A stretch of 64,000 nt of DNA from Sphingomonas soli NBRC 100801. GTDB lineage: Bacteria > Pseudomonadota > Alphaproteobacteria > Sphingomonadales > Sphingomonadaceae. The position numbers and the translations under genes were made by a program. The DNA is taken from NCBI RefSeq assembly GCF_001591025.1, contig NZ_BCTZ01000003.1, forward strand, positions 278,422-342,421, written 5' to 3'. The notes beneath the pieces are model-generated. The model made no database searches. It had not been told where the DNA came from and saw only the letters and a list, made by a program, of their open reading frames with translations. Below are positions 28,688-39,124 of the stretch, piece by piece. Position 1 is the first letter of the stretch; the number at the start of each line of letters is the position of its first letter.

Positions 28688-30804
28688 AGGATGACCGTTC
28701 CGCTGACCGTGTTGCCGGTCGGGTTCTCCACGTCCTTTGTCTTGAGGACGTTTCCGATGACGACGGCACCGGCGTTCGCGGTCAGGCCCAATGTCTGCAA
28801 CCAGGCGTCTCGCACGATATTGCGGGTTACGATCAGCTCCGGGGTCGTCGTGCCTGTGAAGAGCATGGCATAGCGCGAGCTGCTGCCGACGCTGTTGTAG
28901 AACAGGTTGTCCTCGACGGTCACCTTGTCGGACCTCACGACGACGCCGATGAATTCGGCGTCCGAATCCGCGCCGACATGCACGGCGTTGCGCGCGATGC
29001 TGAAGCCGCTGACCGGGATGCTTGTGAAATCGACATTTATTGCGCGGTAGACCTGGTTGACGAGGACGTTGTCTTCCACCTCAAGCCCAGAATAGCCTGC
29101 GGCGTCGTCGGTGAAGTTGATGCCGAAGAGACCGCCGGTTACGGTGTTGCGATTGAAGCTATTGCCGGCGTACGCGGTGCTGGCGATAAACCGGACTGCC
29201 ACAACGCTGGTACCGACTGTGATGCGGTTACGCGAAAACGAACTGTTGGTTGCCGCACCGATAGTCATCTGGCCGAAAATCGTGTTCTCGCTGAAGTCGG
29301 TGCCCAGCATCCCGGCGACCTCCACCCTCGCATCGAGCGTGTTGCGCATCACCTTGAGGTTTGCCGCTCCAGCCTCCTGCGAGATGGCCAGGGCGTAGCA
29401 GTCGCTATCGACGTTCGTGACTTGGTTCTCGGATATCGTAACGTTCTCCCCAGAGAGCCCGACCAGAACCAGACCGCCATAATAGGGAATGCCGGGCTTC
29501 TTGGTCAGATCGCTGCCAACGCCATCGATCCGGTTGCGCGCGATGATGTGGCCAGAGGTATCGCCGCCGCCCTCCACGCCGAAACAATACATGTTCTTGA
29601 AATCATTGTCGGTGATCGTCGCCGCGGCATCGGTGTCGTTGATCCCGCCCACGCCCGCGATGAACGTGTCGGCGATATTGCCACTTACGACTATACGGCT
29701 GTTGTCATTGCTGAATGATACGAAGCCATCGCCATGGCCAACCGCGATGTCGATGTTCCCGTTGGTGCCGCTGTTTCCGGTGATCGTGGCGCCGACTACC
29801 CCAGACAGGTGGATCGCGTTGCCGCCGATCGTGTCGAAGCGGTTGCCGGTGATCGTGATATCGTCGCCATAAGGCAGGATGCCTTCGCCGGGAGCGTTCA
29901 CGAATACGTTGTTCCGCGCCGCCTGAGCCGATCCTGTGCTGAGCATCGAAAGCTCGGTGGTGGTTTCCCAGCGCGCAAAGGTCCATTTCGCACGGTTGCC
30001 GTCGAAGGTCAGGCCTTCCACCGAAGCGCCATCGGCCAGCGTCAGCGAAGCGAAGGTGAGGAAGCAGGTCCCGCCGATGCCGATATTTGCGTTGACCGGC
30101 TGATCGAGCGTGATCGTGTTGCCGACCTTGTCCGCGATTGTGCGCACGTCGGTAAGCGTGCTGTTGAGCACCAGTGCCGAGCGAGCCACGCCCTGTTGCG
30201 CAAACGCCACCTGCATCCCGATCGTGAAGGCGCTGGCGTCGGCGAGGGTGACCGCCTTACTCTCGCCCGTGGTCATCGCCGTGGTCGTCGTTGTTTTGAT
30301 CTGGTCGCGCCGCTTGAGGGTCGCACCGTTGCCGATGATCTTCTGACGGTCCAGCGAGAGCAGACCGTGATCGATCGTGTAGGTCACGCCGGGCTGAAGC
30401 ACGAGTGTGCCGCCCACGCCGGCTGCGGCGATTGCATCGTCAAGCGTGGCATAGGCGCCCGCGTAGGTGGGCAGGAGGTTGAGCGACGGCAGAGGACCGG
30501 GCTTTTCCACCGCCACGCCGGCCACTTTCTCGAAACGACGGAACGCTCCCGCCTCATAGGCCCAAAATCGTTCGCCATTTGCGACCGTCGCCAACCCGTC
30601 CGCGACACTGTCCTTGATCCCGAGCGAAGCGACGAACATCAGCGTGTTGAAGCCTGCCGCCGCCTCCTGCGCGATGGCATCAAGCACCTCTTGGTTGCTG
30701 GCGTTCGTCGGAACCGGGGTGCTCCCGATCGCCCCCTCGCGGCGCGCGATGTCAGCGAAGCTATCACCCCGCGCGTTGTTCACGACGATACGCTCGACGG
30801 TCAT
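28684..30804 (-). CDS. Tail spike, parallel beta-helix protein
   Basis: 706 residues. A short particle-binding N-terminal part is followed by ATLDDAIAAAGVGGTLVLQP, the usual entry to a pectate-lyase-like right-handed beta-helix. Repeating short turns with ITGN, ISENQVTN, VEDNLFYN and similar fill residues 150-690. It probably binds or cleaves a surface polysaccharide of the host. It overlaps its neighbours by four bases. Confidence 0.85.
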   Translation of the reverse strand: MTVERIVVNNARGDSFADIARREGAIGSTPVPTNASNQEVLDAIAQEAAAGFNTLMFVASLGIKDSVADGLATVANGERFWAYEAGAFRRFEKVAGVAVEKPGPLPSLNLLPTYAGAYATLDDAIAAAGVGGTLVLQPGVTYTIDHGLLSLDRQKIIGNGATLKRRDQIKTTTTTAMTTGESKAVTLADASAFTIGMQVAFAQQGVARSALVLNSTLTDVRTIADKVGNTITLDQPVNANIGIGGTCFLTFASLTLADGASVEGLTFDGNRAKWTFARWETTTELSMLSTGSAQAARNNVFVNAPGEGILPYGDDITITGNRFDTIGGNAIHLSGVVGATITGNSGTNGNIDIAVGHGDGFVSFSNDNSRIVVSGNIADTFIAGVGGINDTDAAATITDNDFKNMYCFGVEGGGDTSGHIIARNRIDGVGSDLTKKPGIPYYGGLVLVGLSGENVTISENQVTNVDSDCYALAISQEAGAANLKVMRNTLDARVEVAGMLGTDFSENTIFGQMTIGAATNSSFSRNRITVGTSVVAVRFIASTAYAGNSFNRNTVTGGLFGINFTDDAAGYSGLEVEDNVLVNQVYRAINVDFTSIPVSGFSIARNAVHVGADSDAEFIGVVVRSDKVTVEDNLFYNSVGSSSRYAMLFTGTTTPELIVTRNIVRDAWLQTLGLTANAGAVVIGNVLKTKDVENPTGNTVSGTVIL

Positions 30805-31160
30805 GCCGTTACCTCCGGGAGTAAGATGATTTGCCCCCGGACAGGCACGTCGATGACGCCGTTGGGGTAGATGTCCTTCAAGTCGTGCGCGACGCGGACA
30901 ATCTCGGTGGGGCCTTCGACTTCATCGAAGTCCGGCCCATGCCATTTCGCCTTGAAACGTCCGGACGACGCCTCGAGGATCGTGATCGTAGCCGAAGCCA
31001 GCACGGCGCCGGTTCCCGCAGTCTTGCGGGCTTGCCAGGTAAGCGTATGCCCAGTGATATCGACCGGCACGCCCGCCGTGTCGGTGAATTGGTATTCCTT
31101 TACGAAATCGCCCTGCCGGGGGAGAACGATATTCAGCTCCGGAAAGTTCGGATCAGCCAT
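30801..31160 (-). CDS. Baseplate upper protein-like (BppU-type) tail protein
   Basis: 119 residues from the ATG at 31160. FPELNIVLPRQGDFVKEYQF and DITGHTLTWQARKTAGTGAV resemble the N-terminal Ig-like domain of BppU-type baseplate proteins, which carry receptor-binding parts. It lies directly upstream of the tail spike. Confidence 0.65.
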   Translation of the reverse strand: MADPNFPELNIVLPRQGDFVKEYQFTDTAGVPVDITGHTLTWQARKTAGTGAVLASATITILEASSGRFKAKWHGPDFDEVEGPTEIVRVAHDLKDIYPNGVIDVPVRGQIILLPEVTA

Positions 31161-31839
31161 AGGTGATATGCTCGACAAAACTGATCGAGGTGGTGCCGAA
31201 CATGCCCATGGTGATGGCGCTGGCGAGGTCCTGCCCAATTCCCGCGCGACACTCGACCACCGGCCAATCGAAGTTCACCGCGTCACCGGTTTCGATTGCC
31301 TCCCGAAGCGGGGGGCTTATCTTGCACGTCGCCGAAAGCCCGTCGCGCGCAGTTACCCGCCCCACCTTGTAGCCGCGCTTCCCGATGCTGAATTTGACGC
31401 CGTGCTGGATCATCGCACCCTGCGAGATCACAATCTCGACCGTGGTTGCCCTCAGCGCGGCATCCGCGCCCACCACGGCGACGATATGCGGCGAGGCGAA
31501 GCGAACCTCGGTTGGGAAAACATCGTCGTCGGCATAGATGTCGGAGGGGCTGGCAAGGCCTGAGCCCGCGAAGGGGCGAGGCGCGGTTTTAAGCGAGAGG
31601 ATCGGCACGAGCACCGATTGCGCGCCGCCTGCCAGGTGGGCGGTCCACGCATCCCACGCTCGTTGCAAATCGATGTTGTCGAGGTCCATCTCGCCGTAGC
31701 TGATTTCCCAGCGCCCGCCTCCATCGGTCGAGATGACATCCTCTTCCCCACTGAGCGCAGTCCCCCCGCTGAGGACGCGCGGCACCACGTCCGCCTTGAC
31801 AGGGTCGGGGTTGAAACGGTGCGCCGGGAAGATAAACAT
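31153..31839 (-). CDS. Phage tail protein of unknown role
   Basis: 228 residues, beginning MFIFPAHRFNPDPVKADVVP and containing TDGGGRWEISYGEMDLDNID. The position between fibre and spike genes and the beta-rich sequence suggest a tail-tip or fibre-adaptor part. It is the first gene after a CTGACGGCGGTAA element whose low-coordinate end is 34 bases above its start. Confidence 0.65.
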   Translation of the reverse strand: MFIFPAHRFNPDPVKADVVPRVLSGGTALSGEEDVISTDGGGRWEISYGEMDLDNIDLQRAWDAWTAHLAGGAQSVLVPILSLKTAPRPFAGSGLASPSDIYADDDVFPTEVRFASPHIVAVVGADAALRATTVEIVISQGAMIQHGVKFSIGKRGYKVGRVTARDGLSATCKISPPLREAIETGDAVNFDWPVVECRAGIGQDLASAITMGMFGTTSISFVEHITYG

Positions 31840-31872
31840 GCCCGCGACGCTAGATGCTGGGCCGGTCTGCGA

Positions 31873-31885
31873 TTACCGCCGTCAG
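31873..31885 (-). promoter_or_regulatory. 13-bp late-gene boundary element, copy 1
   Basis: CTGACGGCGGTAA on the minus strand, 34 nt upstream of the gene starting at 31839. It lies in the 56-bp gap after the tail fibre gene. An A is found 35 nt from the first base of the element, as in all eight copies. Confidence 0.75.
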
Positions 31886-31895
31886 GCGTGCCCGA

Positions 31896-32993
31896 TCAGG
31901 CCGGTGCGATGGTGGTAACGGTGCCGCTAGACCCGCGATACTTGAGCGCCCCCGCCTCGACATAGAGCACACCGCCGCCGGTGGGATTAGTGGTCGGTGC
32001 CGTGGTGCAGTTCGCAATTCCCAGAACGCGGGCACCCGATCCGAACTGAGAAGTGCACCCGAACAGCCCGACATTCTCGCTGCTGCTGATCATGATCGAG
32101 GAGGTACTGACCACGCCAAAAAACAGTTGCGGTCCTCGAAGCCCAAGATCCATCGTGCTCGCGCCAAGGAATGACGCAGTCGCCCGCCCCAGCGTGGCGC
32201 TCCCCCCGGTGCCGCTGAAGGTCAACGCCGGGAGAAAGGCCCCGCCGCTGTTCATCGTCAGCGATGTGATCCCCGCGATCACCCCGCCGGTGATGTTCAC
32301 ATTGCTCGCGGCTTGGGTGGCCATCGTGTCCAAGCCGAGATTTACTCGTGCCGTCGAAGCGTTGGCGACATCGGACAAGTTATTCGCCGCCACCAGCGCC
32401 CCGGCGAGATTATGCTCCTGAGACCACCATGATGCGCCGACCGACGCCTGCGTACCGCCTGCGTTGTCGGCCTTGGCGATGATGGTGTCACCGATATCAA
32501 CGCTGACCCCGGACGCGCCACCGATCCTGCCGGCGACCGATACGACATAGGCGTCGCCCTTCGATGCTGCCGGATAGTTCGGGTTCGCCGAGCAGTCGAT
32601 ATCGCCCTTGAGATCGAAAAGGCCGGTCGTCGCCAGCGCAACCAGCGCAGCGACGAACGCGGTTGTGGCGAGCTGCGTGTTGTTCGTGCCAGGCGACGCG
32701 GTTGGGCCGGTAGGCGTTCCGGTAAGCGCTGGTGATACGAGTGGGGCCTTGGCGTCCAGCGCCGCTTGCAAATCGGTCTGGTCGCTCAGGGTTCCGGTGA
32801 TCTCGCCCCACTCAGGGGCCGGCAGGGGGGCGGGGGGCAGGTCGATAAAGTGCGTTACGCCATCGCCCCACCTCTGCTCCCCTGTTTCCTCAATGATCCC
32901 GATCTCGCGCTCGAGCAGGATCGGATTCTCCGAGGCCCAAAGCGCAGCCGGATAGATATTGTAGATGAAGCGCACTTTTTTGGTCGTGGTCAC
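31896..32993 (-). CDS. Tail fibre protein
   Basis: 365 residues from a GTG overlapping the tail tip stop (GTGA). It has the [20 protein letters not shown] linker, [20 protein letters not shown] and [10 protein letters not shown] repeats typical of phage tail fibres. A C-terminal Gly/Ser/Thr-rich part may bind the host surface. Confidence 0.85.
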   Translation of the reverse strand: MTTTKKVRFIYNIYPAALWASENPILLEREIGIIEETGEQRWGDGVTHFIDLPPAPLPAPEWGEITGTLSDQTDLQAALDAKAPLVSPALTGTPTGPTASPGTNNTQLATTAFVAALVALATTGLFDLKGDIDCSANPNYPAASKGDAYVVSVAGRIGGASGVSVDIGDTIIAKADNAGGTQASVGASWWSQEHNLAGALVAANNLSDVANASTARVNLGLDTMATQAASNVNITGGVIAGITSLTMNSGGAFLPALTFSGTGGSATLGRATASFLGASTMDLGLRGPQLFFGVVSTSSIMISSSENVGLFGCTSQFGSGARVLGIANCTTAPTTNPTGGGVLYVEAGALKYRGSSGTVTTIAPA

Positions 32994-34906
32994 GACAGGA
33001 TTCCCCCGTCGTAGATGACCTCGATCCCATCCGTGGTCGTGTCGACAGTCACGGTATCCGACCAAGCGCTGCGCCGACCGTCCCCCGTCGCGTAGGAAAC
33101 CTGCGCGTCAACCATCGCGTCGGCGGGCACGTATTCGGTATTGATGGTCACCGACGTGCCGGGGTCGATGTCGGAATATTGCCGCTCGCCCCATACGCTC
33201 GCCGTGGACAGCTTTGTGCGCGCGAACCAGGTCAGGTCGCTGCGGTCCGGGCCCGTTGCGGTCAGCACAAGATAGGCGCCGGGTGCGCCCGCTCCGCTAT
33301 CGGTGTCGAAATTGACGACCGCGTCCGTGATTTCGGGGTCATCGAGCGGCTCGACGTCGGGCACCTCGCCAACAGGAGTCGCGTCGCCGGTCTCTTCCGA
33401 CGGGTCCCAATCGTCCATAGCCGGGTCGGCAGCTACCCATTCGAAGCGAACGCCGCCGGTCTGCATGTCGCGCTCGGGCGAGCCGACGATCTCGACCGGG
33501 CCATCATAGAATACGGCGCCGGCCTCCTCGATGGTCAGGTTGATGTAGCGCTCGCCCAGCACCTCACGGCCCCCGAAGGTGGTGACGATGCTGCCGCGAT
33601 ACGGCGCGTTTGCGCGGATCATCTTGCGCTTGGCGAGGCGACGGCCCTGCGTCGGTGACGGGATCTGCGCATCGAGCCCGATCGTGACCGGCTCGCGCCC
33701 ACTCGCATCGATCGCCGCCTGGTCGCGCCACGAAGCGGCATCGACGGTCGCATAGTCGTGCTCTGCCGAGACGTAGGTGATCAGCACCTCGTTGACCGCG
33801 TCCTCGGCGGCGACGTGCTGCTGGATCGAATAGGAGGCGATCTTGTCGGGGCCGATGCTCACCGTCGGCTCGTAGAAGCGCCCCGAATAGATGATCAGTT
33901 CGCCGCGCTCATTCTCGCAATACCAGCCGTCGAAGGTATTGAGGATCGCCAGACGAACGGCGGCGGGGGTTTCGGTCGCCTTGTAAGCGAGGGCAAGGCG
34001 ATAACGGGGCTCGGTGCCACCGGCTGCCAGGGCCATCGCGGCATCGCAGTCATTCGCAGCGGCGGTCCATTTGTCGATCTGCGGGAGGATCTGTGTGTTG
34101 AAATCGACGCCCCCTTGCGTGATCTCGCGATGGAGGAACGCAAGGACGGGGTTGTCGCGATATTCCCATGTGGTCTGGTCGTAGGCGTCCTGAGCTTCGT
34201 CGCGGAAGTCGAACACCAGCGACCATTCACCGGCCAGCGACATCTGGATATCGTCGCCGTTCGGGTAGGTTTCGAGGAACTTGTCGGCCTTGGTGAGGAA
34301 CTTGATCAGGAATCCGGTGACGATGCCGTCACCGCGGTGATCGGTGGTCCAGATGCCCGGAAGCTCGGCTACTACGTCGGCAAACGCAGTCTCGGTCGGG
34401 AGCCCAAGGTTGAAGCCGCATTTGACCCGGCTATCGCGGTATCGGCCATCGGGGAGCGCGTTGACGGTGGTGCCGGTGAGGGTGACCTTGTCGTCGTTCA
34501 GATAGACTTGCGTGATCGCGTTTGCGCGACCGTCGTGGAAGGCGCCTACATCGATCGGCGTGCCGTCCGACTTGTTGCCGAAGAATAGAGCGTCCCAGTA
34601 GAGGCGCAGCGCACCATAGGCGCGGGTGCGGACGGGGATGGGCGACTTGCGGCTGGTTTCCGTGGTGTCGGCGCGCTGGGCGGGGCGGCCGGCGATGACG
34701 GAACCGGCAGCGCTGAGGCCGGCCGAGATGCCCGCGAGGGTCAAGCCGGTGGTGAACGAAGCCGAGAGCGATACCGCAGTTGCGACGGAGCCGATGCCAA
34801 GGCCCGAGCTCAGGATGGCGGCGCTGATGAACTGGCCGGCGCCGGGGATGACGTTGACCGCCACTGCGCCGGCGACAAGCAAGATGGAGCCCAGCGTCCG
34901 ACTCAT
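32990..34906 (-). CDS. Tail tip/host specificity protein (gpJ-like)
   Basis: 638 residues from the ATG at 34906, which overlaps the NlpC/P60-like stop. The N-terminal hydrophobic Gly/Ala stretch is followed by a baseplate-hub region ([40 protein letters not shown]) and C-terminal fibronectin-like strands ([16 protein letters not shown]). This order matches central tail tip proteins of siphoviruses and gene transfer agents. Confidence 0.85.
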   Translation of the reverse strand: MSRTLGSILLVAGAVAVNVIPGAGQFISAAILSSGLGIGSVATAVSLSASFTTGLTLAGISAGLSAAGSVIAGRPAQRADTTETSRKSPIPVRTRAYGALRLYWDALFFGNKSDGTPIDVGAFHDGRANAITQVYLNDDKVTLTGTTVNALPDGRYRDSRVKCGFNLGLPTETAFADVVAELPGIWTTDHRGDGIVTGFLIKFLTKADKFLETYPNGDDIQMSLAGEWSLVFDFRDEAQDAYDQTTWEYRDNPVLAFLHREITQGGVDFNTQILPQIDKWTAAANDCDAAMALAAGGTEPRYRLALAYKATETPAAVRLAILNTFDGWYCENERGELIIYSGRFYEPTVSIGPDKIASYSIQQHVAAEDAVNEVLITYVSAEHDYATVDAASWRDQAAIDASGREPVTIGLDAQIPSPTQGRRLAKRKMIRANAPYRGSIVTTFGGREVLGERYINLTIEEAGAVFYDGPVEIVGSPERDMQTGGVRFEWVAADPAMDDWDPSEETGDATPVGEVPDVEPLDDPEITDAVVNFDTDSGAGAPGAYLVLTATGPDRSDLTWFARTKLSTASVWGERQYSDIDPGTSVTINTEYVPADAMVDAQVSYATGDGRRSAWSDTVTVDTTTDGIEVIYDGGILS

Positions 34907-35283
34907 GGCCGCCACGCCTTGAGAACGCGAATATGCGTGCCGGACTCGATGAAATGCAGGCGCCCTCCACTGGACCGCAGAGACCAGCGCTTGCCAGTCC
35001 AGATTGCGCCAGCCTCCTCCCCGATCGCCGTGATGACGGCGATATCTGCGGCCTGCGGCGTTTCCACGACGGGCAGTCGTCCTGCTATTCCGCGCTCCCA
35101 CAGGGGCAAAAGTCCGCCTGACCGCTCGACCGTGGCGCGAGCGGCTTCGTCATCCGCGACGCCCCGCCATTCCGCGGCAAAGTCCGGATGCCCTAGCTCG
35201 AGGCACCAATCCGCCGCGAGCGTAGAGCAATTCCACGGCCCGAAATCTGCCATCGCGGCCTTGAGGAAGCTGCCCAGCGTCAT
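34903..35283 (-). CDS. Tail assembly protein, NlpC/P60-like (DUF6950 type)
   Basis: 126 residues. WNCSTLAADWCLELGHPDFA gives a Cys at the NlpC/P60 active-site position, and ETPQAADIAVI follows as in the family. In gene transfer agents the gene before the tail tip protein is a cell wall peptidase, which fits this position. Activity is unproven. Confidence 0.75.
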   Translation of the reverse strand: MTLGSFLKAAMADFGPWNCSTLAADWCLELGHPDFAAEWRGVADDEAARATVERSGGLLPLWERGIAGRLPVVETPQAADIAVITAIGEEAGAIWTGKRWSLRSSGGRLHFIESGTHIRVLKAWRP

Positions 35284-35843
35284 TTGCTGGACGGCCCAAA
35301 GCGACGTTTCGCACCGGCGGTGATCAGCGAGACATGGCTGGCGATCGCGTCCGAGGGCGATTTACGCCGCACGTCCTGGTCGGTGTAGAATGCGGGCTGA
35401 GGATTGGAGCGGAACGTGTCGGCACTGCGAACGGACAGCCGAATCGTGCGCTGGCGACCGTTCGGCACATCCTGGCTCTCGGTGACGAGAATATCCGCGA
35501 AGCCACGCCATACCCAGCGCGGCGGGCCGTCGTTCTGCCAGTCAGCGTCGAAATCCTGCTCGCCGATAAGGACGAGCGCGTTCGGGATGCTTGCGGCATC
35601 CTCTTGGGCTAGGCGCAGCGTGTAGCCCGAGACGCCGGACAGCACGAAGTCCAGACGATCCGCGGTACCGTTGACGAGCTGCTTCAGGGCCGGAATGTCG
35701 AGAAGGGCGCCGGCACCAACATAGGTTGCGCCGCCAGGGTCGATGGCGTCGGCTTCTACGGGTAGGTCGCCGTGCCCCGACCAAATCCATGCGATAGGGT
35801 CAGCCGCCAGCCGGAAAAGGATCGAGCGGCGATAGGTTGCCAT
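35280..35843 (-). CDS. Distal tail protein of unknown role
   Basis: 187 residues, starting MATYRRSILFRLAADPIAWI. It contains SGVSGYTLRLAQEDAASIPN and GPPRWVWRGFADILVTESQD. Position (after tape measure, before NlpC/P60-like) corresponds to the distal tail genes of GTA-like modules. Start 35843 is preferred because it gives the same 34-bp distance to the upstream element as in other copies; 35849 is possible. Confidence 0.75.
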   Translation of the reverse strand: MATYRRSILFRLAADPIAWIWSGHGDLPVEADAIDPGGATYVGAGALLDIPALKQLVNGTADRLDFVLSGVSGYTLRLAQEDAASIPNALVLIGEQDFDADWQNDGPPRWVWRGFADILVTESQDVPNGRQRTIRLSVRSADTFRSNPQPAFYTDQDVRRKSPSDAIASHVSLITAGAKRRFGPSSK

Positions 35844-35876
35844 ACCCATGGAGGTATGGCTTGGGCTGGTGCGGGA

Positions 35877-35889
35877 TTACCGCCGTCAG
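35877..35889 (-). promoter_or_regulatory. 13-bp late-gene boundary element, copy 2
   Basis: CTGACGGCGGTAA 34 nt upstream of the start at 35843. The TGA inside it is the stop codon of the upstream gene (35886-36257). Confidence 0.75.
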
Positions 35890-36257
35890 GTCTTGGCGGG
35901 CTTCACCACCGCCGGGTTGTTGAGTTCCGGGAAGCACTTCTTGGCGGTGTTGTTCCAGAATGCCTTGATCGCACCACGCCACGCTTTGAAGCCGTACATC
36001 ACCAGCGTTCGCTTTTCGCCTTCGTGGACCTCCATGGTCACGGATGGGCTTTGGACCGCACCGCCGAGATTGGAAAAGCGAAAGTCGACCTTGGTGCCGT
36101 ACGCGGTCACTGTTTCGTCACTCACGCCCTCATCTTCCCATTCCACATCAAGGCAGCGAACCAACTCGGCCATAGTCCGCTCAGTGGTGGCCAAGATGTA
36201 AGAGCGGTCCGTCGGCGTCGAGATGACGGCCTGGGCAAGCAGTAGCGGAATAATCAT
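35886..36257 (-). CDS. Small secreted protein inserted in the tail operon
   Basis: 123 residues from the ATG at 36257, with GGGGAGA eight bases upstream. A hydrophobic N terminus (MIIPLLLAQAVIS) suggests export. The rest (AELVRCLDVEWEDEGVSDET) has no recognised motif. A secreted product in a tail operon suggests a moron, a cargo gene serving the lysogen. Function is unknown. Confidence 0.6.
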   Translation of the reverse strand: MIIPLLLAQAVISTPTDRSYILATTERTMAELVRCLDVEWEDEGVSDETVTAYGTKVDFRFSNLGGAVQSPSVTMEVHEGEKRTLVMYGFKAWRGAIKAFWNNTAKKCFPELNNPAVVKPAKT

Positions 36258-36301
36258 CGGCATTCTCCCCGCCTCAGGTTATGCGCGATCCGGCATCGTG
36301 G

Positions 36302-39052
36302 CTAGCCGCCGTACCGGTTCTGCTTCGACAGCATACCGGGAACGGCGCGCAAGGTGGAGCCCAGCGTCTGCGCGTCCATTTTCTGCGCTTCGCCAAGGAT
36401 CTGAGCGGCGAGCCCTCGCGCGAACCCGGCGGGGGTCACGGAATTGTCGGCGCTGACGTTGATGTGGTAGTTTTTGACTATCGTCCCGCCACCGCCCGCC
36501 GCTTTGGTCTGGCCTAGCGGGATCACCGTGCCCCCCTGGCTACCCATACGGAGCAGTTCGACACCACCGCCGCGGTTCTCGTTGACGCGGGTCACCGAAT
36601 GCGGGGCATTGTAGCCGCCGCTGGCCCTGCCGAAGATCGAGCCCACTACGCTACCGAGAAACCCGCCTATACCTCCGCCCCCAGCGCCCTTCGCACCGGC
36701 AAGCGCGTCGGCTATCGGCTTCATCAGGACCTGCTGAATGAGGATATCGAGAAGACTGGCGATAAGCGGGTCCTTGACGCCAAGACGCTTGGTAATGGCG
36801 TCCGAAATAGCGTCGTCGACTTGTTCAAGACGTGACACGACGGCCTCCTCGACCTGTTCGGAAGGGTCGTTGAAGCTACGGCGGTAGCGATCGATGGGGG
36901 ATTCGTATTGGCGGGCGAGATTTTCCCGCCCTGCGGACTGCTTGCGTGCCAGTAGCGCACGGGCCTTCTCCGCATCAGCAATCTCGCCAGCGGCAATAGC
37001 TGCCTCCAGACGAGAGGATTCCTCCTGCTCCGCGATATCAAGGATGCGCCGCTCAATTTCGAGGCGGGCAACCCGGCCTTCGACAAGGTCAGCCTGCGCT
37101 TCCAACGTCTCGCGCTGCATCTGGAGGTCGCGCTCGGCAATGGTTCGCTGTGCTCGCTCCAGATCCCGGTTAAGGGAAATCCCTTGCGGTGCGCCGGATA
37201 CCAGCCCGCCGCTTTCATCCCGACCGTATAGCGCGCGGGTGGCTGCCCGGAGCCGCGCCTTCTGCGCCTCGCTATAATCCTTTGCGGCATCGATTTCAGC
37301 GATCTGGTTCTTGTATTCCAGCTCGTAGAGGTTGCCCTGCAATTCGGCGCGCTTTTCGGCGTCTAGCGTGATGTCGAGACGAGCACGGATTTCCTGTTCG
37401 CCGAGTTCGCGAATTTTGTCTGCAACTTCGCGCTCGATGTCAGCGGGATCGCGGCCTTGGCGGCCCTTCTTCTTTTTCTTATCCTTCGTGTCGATCTTCG
37501 GGGGCGCGGTTTCCGGTGCCGCAATGCCGCCGCGCAGCTTCTCCGCAGCGCGCATTAGCGCGACGACGGCCTGTTCGCCCGCCTTCATCCGGTCCTCTGC
37601 TGCGGAGATTGCGCCTGCGTTTACCCCGCCGGGTACCGCGAACCCGCCACCGGCATAACCCGGCACGCCCGCAGCCGCTGGGTTACCGCCGGCGCCGGTC
37701 GCCCGCAGCCGCGAATATTCGGCGCTGGCCAGCATTAGCGAGGCCTGCGCGCTGGCGAGCTTCTGCTTCACCAACTCGTATTCGGCCTTCGCCGCCTTCA
37801 ATGCCTCCTGACGGGCCTTGCCGTGCGCGGTTGCGAGCTTGTCGACGGCATCGCTCGCGCTTTTCGTGGTATCGCCAAGTATCTGCTGAGCCTGCGCATT
37901 GATCCGCGCAGCCTTCGCAGCCTCATCATTGCGCGTGGCGAGATAGCCGATGCCGAGGGCCAGTGCCGTGACCGCCAGCCCAACCGTACCGCCGAACGCC
38001 GCAAGAAGCGTGCGACCGGCTGTCGCGCCAGTGAGCGCCAGCGCCTCCATTGTCGTTGCCGCACCGATCGCGCGGGCCTGCATCGCGAAGATTGCCGTCG
38101 ATACAACACCGGTCGAGGCGGCTGCTGCGACCATCCCGGCAACGTAGCGGCCAAGCATGACGGTGGCGATCACGGCCAGCGCGTCGGCGACCGTATCGAG
38201 GTTGTCAGCAAGTATCTCCAAGCCGCCAGCAACTGCCGTAGTAGCGCCGTTCGCCTGCGCCGCCTCGCCGATATAAAGACTGAGTTGATTTCTTAGCTTG
38301 GTGAATGCACCGGAAAGGGTGAGGGTAGCCTTTGCCGCCTGCGATTCCAGAGTGTTGGATCCGCTTTTGAGCAAATCAAAGAACTGCTGGCTCGTGACCT
38401 TTCCGGCCACGACCTCAGCCCTCAACTTTCCAATACTCCCGCCGAACCGCTCAGAGGCCGCTATCACCTGAAGCAACGGTCGCAACCCGCCTTCATTGAC
38501 CTGATTATAGTCTTCCGCTTGGACCTTTCCGGATGAAAGTGCCTGCGTGAGACCGAGTATGGCACCGGATGCCTGCGCAGTTGTAACGCCGGTGATCTTT
38601 AGAGCTTGCGCCGTGGCCTTTGTGATCGCCAGAAGGTCTGCTTGCGTGGCGCCTAAATCTCGTTGTGCTTGAGAGGCCCGGCCATAAAGTCCGCCGAGGG
38701 CTTCAAGCTCAACACCGTACTGCTGCGCGACGCCGAAGAGGTTTCGCTGCACTTGGGCTAGGCGCTCACCCTCTAAGCCAGTGACCCGAAGCTGATTTTG
38801 AAATCGGGTAAAGCTGTCGATAATTCCCGTGACCTGCTGGACCGACAACGCGCCTGCGAAAGCCCCTGTCAGCCCTCGAAGTGTCCCGCCAATGTTTGCA
38901 GACGATGCCCGGATTTGCCGCTCAAGATGCAGGATGGCCCGCTCTTGGCGGGTAAACGATGAGGTGACCAGCGCTGTACTGTTGCGCAGTTCGACCTTGT
39001 ACGCGTTCATGTCCGCGCGGATTTGCAAGATAATTGGATCGATCTCGGCCAC
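36302..39052 (-). CDS. Tail tape measure protein
   Basis: 916 residues from a GTG. The N-terminal ~230 residues match the tape measure domain (FTRFQNQLRVTGLEGERLAQ, LYGRASQAQRDLGATQADLL, DYNQVNEGGLRPLLQVIAAS). Hydrophobic helices lie at about 290-390, long coiled coils follow (VADKIRELGEQEIRARLDIT), and the C terminus is Gly-rich. It sets tail length and plugs the tail tube. At the usual ~1.5 angstrom per residue it predicts a tail near 140 nm. Confidence 0.95.
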   Translation of the reverse strand: MAEIDPIILQIRADMNAYKVELRNSTALVTSSFTRQERAILHLERQIRASSANIGGTLRGLTGAFAGALSVQQVTGIIDSFTRFQNQLRVTGLEGERLAQVQRNLFGVAQQYGVELEALGGLYGRASQAQRDLGATQADLLAITKATAQALKITGVTTAQASGAILGLTQALSSGKVQAEDYNQVNEGGLRPLLQVIAASERFGGSIGKLRAEVVAGKVTSQQFFDLLKSGSNTLESQAAKATLTLSGAFTKLRNQLSLYIGEAAQANGATTAVAGGLEILADNLDTVADALAVIATVMLGRYVAGMVAAAASTGVVSTAIFAMQARAIGAATTMEALALTGATAGRTLLAAFGGTVGLAVTALALGIGYLATRNDEAAKAARINAQAQQILGDTTKSASDAVDKLATAHGKARQEALKAAKAEYELVKQKLASAQASLMLASAEYSRLRATGAGGNPAAAGVPGYAGGGFAVPGGVNAGAISAAEDRMKAGEQAVVALMRAAEKLRGGIAAPETAPPKIDTKDKKKKKGRQGRDPADIEREVADKIRELGEQEIRARLDITLDAEKRAELQGNLYELEYKNQIAEIDAAKDYSEAQKARLRAATRALYGRDESGGLVSGAPQGISLNRDLERAQRTIAERDLQMQRETLEAQADLVEGRVARLEIERRILDIAEQEESSRLEAAIAAGEIADAEKARALLARKQSAGRENLARQYESPIDRYRRSFNDPSEQVEEAVVSRLEQVDDAISDAITKRLGVKDPLIASLLDILIQQVLMKPIADALAGAKGAGGGGIGGFLGSVVGSIFGRASGGYNAPHSVTRVNENRGGGVELLRMGSQGGTVIPLGQTKAAGGGGTIVKNYHINVSADNSVTPAGFARGLAAQILGEAQKMDAQTLGSTLRAVPGMLSKQNRYGG

Positions 39053-39102
39053 GGCGCGCCTCAGGATTGCGCATTGGGGCTACGTTGTGCGATGTCCGTG
39101 CA

Positions 39103-39115
39103 TTACCGCCGTCAG
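39103..39115 (-). promoter_or_regulatory. 13-bp late-gene boundary element, copy 3
   Basis: CTGACGGCGGTAA 51 nt upstream of the tape measure GTG. On the other strand it sits 10 bp before the start of the divergent lipoprotein-like gene. The T-A pair at positions 34-35 is present. Confidence 0.75.
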
Positions 39116-39124
39116 GGAACGCCA